From Candidatus Falkowbacteria bacterium CG02_land_8_20_14_3_00_36_14 (lineage in GTDB: Bacteria; Patescibacteriota; Patescibacteriia; Patescibacteriales; UM-FILTER-36-11), in contig PETS01000015.1 of the NCBI GenBank assembly GCA_002781265.1, forward strand, positions 1 through 6,994: a stretch of 6,994 nucleotides of DNA, written 5' to 3'. Numbering within the stretch: position 1 is the stretch's first letter; every line of letters begins with the position of its first letter. Of the stretch, positions 3,966-6,994 are shown one piece after another. The notes under the pieces were generated by a model. That model saw only the letters and a list, made by a program, of their open reading frames with translations, was not told where the DNA came from and made no database searches. Both the position numbers and the translations under genes were made by a program.

Positions 3966-6461
3966 TTATTTTAAAATTTCTACATATCCCTGAGGACCGT
4001 TTACTCGAACTCGCATTCCCGTTTTAAGGATTTGAGTAGCGCGTGAAACATTCAAAACAGCGGCCATTCCTACTTCCCTAGTATAAATAGCAGCATGAGC
4101 TAGTAATCCTCCGACTTCTGTTATTAATCCGCCCTTGGAGCCAATCACAGAAAGAAGTGGTGTCCATGCCGGATCAGTAGTTATTGTAACAAGTATGCCG
4201 CCTGGCCTAAGAGAAGAAATTGCCCCTTGATTATTGAGATCAGTAATAACAATAACTTCTCCTTCAGTGGTAGAATTAGTCACACCGATACCATAAAGTA
4301 TGGATGAGTTAAGAGTTGGAGGCCTTCCTACAGCATCCAATTCTGAACTCCATACAACAGTAGGAATGTATAAAGATTTGTTCTCATTCCACTTCCTACG
4401 GCGCTCCTCTGCAAGCTGACGCATATTCTCATTATCACAACTACCAAGTAGAAATACCTCGGTTGGGTCAAGGTGAAAAATTAACCCATCTTCCCAGCCA
4501 AGCTTTTTATTAATAGTTAGAGAAATTGTGCGCAATATATCATAACCCCTAAGAAATTCAAACTTAGCAACTTCTCTTAAAGGAAGATATCTTCTGGCGA
4601 TATTAATTTCTCTTTCAAGTTCACCACGAAGCTCAGCCGCGTCATTCAAAAGTCGTTCGATTAGAACACTACTTCTCTTAATACTTGCCATAAGTTCTTC
4701 GTATGGATCTCCACTAATCTTTTGAGCAAGCTCGGCTATTATTTTCGGCTGCTCATGATAACGAGGAATAGAAATCTCAAGCTCATGAATACCAAGGTGT
4801 CCGAACTCAGATAGCACATCTTTGATTGAAATGGCTTTATCTCTAAACTGAGAAAGGCGGACACTGAATGCAAGATTGGGATTAAGATTAAGCGGAATGC
4901 CACTGGTAATGGTGTTTAGAAATTCCCCGCCCTGCTCTCCAAACATTTTTTTCAGTAGATTGCGTAACCGAGCAAAGACAAAAAATTCTATACGAGCCGC
5001 CTGGACAAACATCACGCATGCTTCAATTCTTAAAAGGTCAGCAACTTCTTTGTAGCACCTTGCCATCATTTGCAAATCACTTAATAAGTGAGCTTCAGCG
5101 TACAGTGCCATGGATTTTCTCCACCGAGGAATAAATTCATCTCGACAGTATTTATCCATGCCATCCTCAATAGTGGATAAGTTACTAAAGAATTTTTGGT
5201 ACAAACCATAGTATTTTTCACCAAGCTCGATGCCAAATAAACCCTCGAGAAACTCCCTTTCTGGGGTTTGTTGATAGAGAACAATCTCAGGATAGTTTGC
5301 CAATTTTTCTTCTTGTTTTATCTTGGCAAGATAAAATTCGATTATTTTAGTATAATCACCAAGAGCAATACCCTTGATTCGAAAGGTCATAGCATCGTGA
5401 ACGATGCTACACCGTGGTTGACCACCAATAAGTGTGAAGAGCCCTGCATTCAACTCTGATCCGATTTCATAGCCCATCTCGTTTCGTCCAACTTTAATTG
5501 CACCATCCTCATGAGCAAAGCAATACGTGAATATCCCAAAAGCCATCTGACATGGATGAGGAGTAAGAATTTCAGCAATATTCTGATCGCTCAGTACATC
5601 TTCTCCAAATGAAATTCCCAGTCCATCAAGACGGACAGATTCAGCCTCAATTAAATTTTTTGCTTCCTGTATTGAAGTTGCCCTAATCCCGTCGATATTG
5701 AAATTAGACACTGTCGTAATGGTACGACTCTGATTGATAAAAATATTTTTCGTACCCCTTTCTACTGCCCATTCAATATCCTGATGAGAACTAAACAAGC
5801 CAATAGCTGCTCTTCCGTAAAAAACAATTTCTGCAAGCTGACTGTCGGAAAGAGAAATTTCATTCCGATTTCCGTCAACTTTTAACAAATTTCCCGTCTC
5901 AAGATTTATGTGGAATCTCACTGGTTTACACAATCCGCTTACAAGAGCCTCTCCTACTCCAGCAATCGCCTCCACAACAGCCTCAGAAGATTTGTTGATA
6001 GGACTCGTTGTAAATAAAACACCGGCAGTTTCGGCATCCACCATTTCTTGAACAATAAGTGCAAGCGGAGGAATTTCTACCTTGTGAACTTTTGCATAGG
6101 CTCGCACAGTTTTACTGTGCTGAGCTTGAATGCACTCAGTAATGATCTTTGCAAGATCATTTTTACTAACAAAAAGACGGGTAGTAAACTGACCTGCCCA
6201 CGAAAGATGTCCATCCTCGCCAACAGCGGAACTTCTTACAGCGACTCCGTGACGGCCAAAGTTAAGAAAAGAAAGGATATCATTAAGAACATCCCTTGGT
6301 ACAGAGCCGCCCTTCAGGATTGAGACAACAGTATCCGTACTGATAACAATAAATTCCTTAACAGGAAACTTAGCCATTTGAAGCTTGTATAATCTTTTTG
6401 CTTTTCCACCAACAACTTTCTCGTCAATTTTGCCACTTGAAAAATTTCTCACAATTTTCAT
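3966..6461 (-). CDS. Rifampicin-phosphotransferase-like/PEP-synthase-like dikinase with T-box leader
   Basis: The 831-residue product opens with a PPDK/PEP-synthase ATP-grasp domain (about 1-250). Its motifs are VGGKAKRL (17-24), VRSSAVGEDG (75-84), VQEMVDAETAGVLFTT (137-152), EAIAGVGEALVSG (164-176), DIEW (228-231) and NQSR (243-246). A long central domain (about 255-710) includes FGHLGIHELEISIPR, which resembles the YGHRGPGE-type segment of rifampicin phosphotransferases. The C terminus is a phosphohistidine swivelling domain with TEVGGLLAHAAI (about 779-792, catalytic H789). The PEP-binding TIM barrel of true PEP synthase is absent. The expected chemistry is ATP to AMP, with transfer through the histidine to an acceptor bound by the central domain. 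The acceptor is unknown, and rifampicin is only one possibility. I prefer ATG 6461 over one 12 codons upstream because AAGGAG (6474-6469) sits seven bases ahead. The DNA is less AT-rich than its neighbours, suggesting transfer. The gene is monocistronic. Confidence 0.85.
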   Translation of the reverse strand: MKIVRNFSSGKIDEKVVGGKAKRLYKLQMAKFPVKEFIVISTDTVVSILKGGSVPRDVLNDILSFLNFGRHGVAVRSSAVGEDGHLSWAGQFTTRLFVSKNDLAKIITECIQAQHSKTVRAYAKVHKVEIPPLALIVQEMVDAETAGVLFTTSPINKSSEAVVEAIAGVGEALVSGLCKPVRFHINLETGNLLKVDGNRNEISLSDSQLAEIVFYGRAAIGLFSSHQDIEWAVERGTKNIFINQSRTITTVSNFNIDGIRATSIQEAKNLIEAESVRLDGLGISFGEDVLSDQNIAEILTPHPCQMAFGIFTYCFAHEDGAIKVGRNEMGYEIGSELNAGLFTLIGGQPRCSIVHDAMTFRIKGIALGDYTKIIEFYLAKIKQEEKLANYPEIVLYQQTPEREFLEGLFGIELGEKYYGLYQKFFSNLSTIEDGMDKYCRDEFIPRWRKSMALYAEAHLLSDLQMMARCYKEVADLLRIEACVMFVQAARIEFFVFARLRNLLKKMFGEQGGEFLNTITSGIPLNLNPNLAFSVRLSQFRDKAISIKDVLSEFGHLGIHELEISIPRYHEQPKIIAELAQKISGDPYEELMASIKRSSVLIERLLNDAAELRGELEREINIARRYLPLREVAKFEFLRGYDILRTISLTINKKLGWEDGLIFHLDPTEVFLLGSCDNENMRQLAEERRRKWNENKSLYIPTVVWSSELDAVGRPPTLNSSILYGIGVTNSTTEGEVIVITDLNNQGAISSLRPGGILVTITTDPAWTPLLSVIGSKGGLITEVGGLLAHAAIYTREVGMAAVLNVSRATQILKTGMRVRVNGPQGYVEILK

Positions 6462-6468
6462 GATTTTT

Positions 6469-6474
6469 CTCCTT
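6469..6474 (-). promoter_or_regulatory. Ribosome binding site of the dikinase-like gene
   Basis: AAGGAG on the minus strand, seven bases before the ATG at 6461. It fixes that start and argues against the in-frame ATG at 6497, which would place this site inside the coding region. The phosphatase, protease and pilin genes in the window lack such a site. Confidence 0.8.
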
Positions 6475-6552
6475 TTCTCTCTTTTGTATAAAATCAATAT
6501 TTTTAAAGAACGAATTTAACAACTTAACATAAATTGTCTGAGAAGTCAATAT

Positions 6553-6608
6553 AAAAACCCCTCATCTTTTCGCCCAAATAAAAAATATTTGGATGAAAGG
6601 ACAAGAGG
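6553..6608 (-). terminator. Regulated terminator of the T-box leader
   Basis: On the minus strand CCTCTTGTCCTTTCAT followed by CCAAATA pairs with TATTTGG followed by GCGAAAAGATGAGGGG. The long stem has two mismatches and several G-U pairs, and it runs into TTTTTATAT. Its 5' arm (6608-6595) is also the 3' arm of the antiterminator, so the two structures exclude each other. It ends about 91 bases before the start codon at 6461, inside the leader. Confidence 0.88.
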
Positions 6609-6857
6609 TCATCTCGTGGTACCACCTTTCTTTCGGAAACAAAAAACTGACGCGGATGTGCCAGTATTTATTCCCACTTATCGACTCAAGACCCCTCCAA
6701 CACTTCTCCCTATTAAGGGGAGAAATTAAGAGTGCGACATCGATTATTCTATGGTTACGGAGAAAGCCGGGCTTCCACTTGAGCAGAAGCCACCTCAGCG
6801 TGCCCAATCCCGATTTTACATCGGGACACGCTTCTTTGGTTTTAGAATTGTTAAGGT
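6595..6857 (-). promoter_or_regulatory. T-box riboswitch-type leader (antiterminator 6595-6630)
   Basis: The antiterminator is textbook. GAAAGG (6630-6625) pairs with CCUUUC (6600-6595). UGGUACC (6624-6618) is the seven-base T-box bulge, and ACGAG (6617-6613) pairs with CUUGU (6605-6601). The block matches the AGGGUGGNACCGCG consensus at 12 of 14 positions. In T-box RNAs the UGGN sequence pairs with the free ACCA/NCCA end of an uncharged tRNA; here N is U, so the tRNA should have discriminator A. Upstream are a long hairpin (about 6835-6786, inner stem CCCGAU/AUCGGG), a GGCUUC/GAAGCC stem, a UUCUCCC/GGGAGAA hairpin and an ACUGGC/GUCAGU stem just before the antiterminator (6665-6646). I could not identify a canonical stem I or specifier codon, so the sensed amino acid is unknown. 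The 3' end overlaps the leader terminator by design. Confidence 0.85.
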
Positions 6858-6863
6858 AATAGT

Positions 6864-6892
6864 ATGTTATCATAAGCTAAAAAAACTGTCAA
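6864..6892 (-). promoter_or_regulatory. Sigma-70-type promoter of the T-box leader
   Basis: On the minus strand a perfect -35 box TTGACA (6892-6887), a 17-base spacer and TAACAT (6869-6864) as the -10 box. Transcription would begin near 6857, giving a leader of about 395 nt before the start codon. Confidence 0.75.
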
Positions 6893-6920
6893 TAGGTTGT
6901 ACAAGATTGTAAAGGCTATT

Positions 6921-6960
6921 TAGAAATGTCATACCATTGGGCAAAGTAGAAATGTCATAC
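6921..6960. repeat. Two 14-bp direct repeats, possible insertion-sequence end
   Basis: TAGAAATGTCATAC occurs at 6921-6934 and again at 6947-6960, a 26-bp period, with no coding sequence around them. Repeated internal motifs near an AT-rich terminus are typical of IS21-family ends, and TGT triplets that could mark an outer edge lie at 6898 and 6887. The rest of any such element would lie beyond the window. Otherwise I see nothing in 6893-6994. The repeats are certain; the mobile-element reading is not. Confidence 0.45.
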
Positions 6961-6994
6961 TTGCCTAATTTATCTATTTGGCAGCCGTTAAAAT

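Noticed and set aside
3966..6461. Annotation as classical PEP synthase or pyruvate phosphate dikinase
   Set aside because: The C-terminal PEP/pyruvate-binding TIM barrel is absent, and the order of domains is that of rifampicin phosphotransferase.
6562..6873. Open frames of about 90 to 100 codons on both strands across the T-box leader
   Set aside because: They run through the antiterminator, terminator and promoter, have no family motifs or ribosome binding sites, and are explained by the structured RNA.
1..6994. CRISPR array, rRNA, or phage structural genes
   Set aside because: No regularly spaced repeats with spacers, no conserved rRNA segments and no phage-like proteins were seen on either strand.

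Overview
The window looks like a low-GC bacterial chromosome fragment. The mix of a PilX-like minor pilin, very AT-rich lysine/isoleucine-heavy proteins, several starts without a Shine-Dalgarno and small intergenic palindromes would suit a candidate-phyla-radiation (Patescibacteria/Parcubacteria-type) genome. That placement is an inference from style, since no phylogenetic marker is present.

Left part (1-2000, rightward genes). The C-terminal end of an unrecognised gene is closed by a strong terminator (108-143). It is followed by the decayed remnant of an ABC-transporter ATPase on the minus strand (about 142-320) and an orphan terminator (406-440). Next come a DUF2268-like zinc metalloprotease (488-1156), a palindrome-rich intergenic stretch, and a small PilX-like type IV pilin/pseudopilin (1385-1846). 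The pilin gene is preceded by a degenerate copy of its own 5' end and a 14-bp perfect hairpin. A GC-rich compound palindrome (1896-1980) separates this block from the next.

Middle part (2040-3804, leftward genes). A histidine phosphatase (3109-3804) and a succinylglutamate desuccinylase/aspartoacylase-family zinc hydrolase (2155-3069) form a probable two-gene unit, closed by a terminator (2044-2077). Between the hydrolase stop codon and that terminator lies the 3' half of a tRNA-Trp(CCA): anticodon arm, T arm, acceptor 3' strand and CCA. It has no matching 5' half, so it looks like a tRNA scar or attachment-site remnant.

Right part (3919-6994, leftward). A single large gene (3966-6461) encodes an 831-residue protein with an N-terminal PPDK/PEP-synthase-type ATP-grasp domain, a long central domain and a C-terminal phosphohistidine swivelling domain. 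It has no PEP-binding TIM barrel, which is the architecture of rifampicin phosphotransferase. Upstream is a well-formed promoter (6864-6892) and a leader of about 395 nt. The leader ends in a textbook T-box antiterminator (T-box bulge UGGUACC) that is mutually exclusive with a strong intrinsic terminator. The gene therefore appears to be switched on by an uncharged tRNA, which is unexpected for this enzyme class. This is the most interesting element of the window. The gene is visibly less AT-rich than its neighbours, and 14-bp direct repeats resembling an insertion-sequence end lie just beyond its promoter, so the cassette may have been acquired horizontally.
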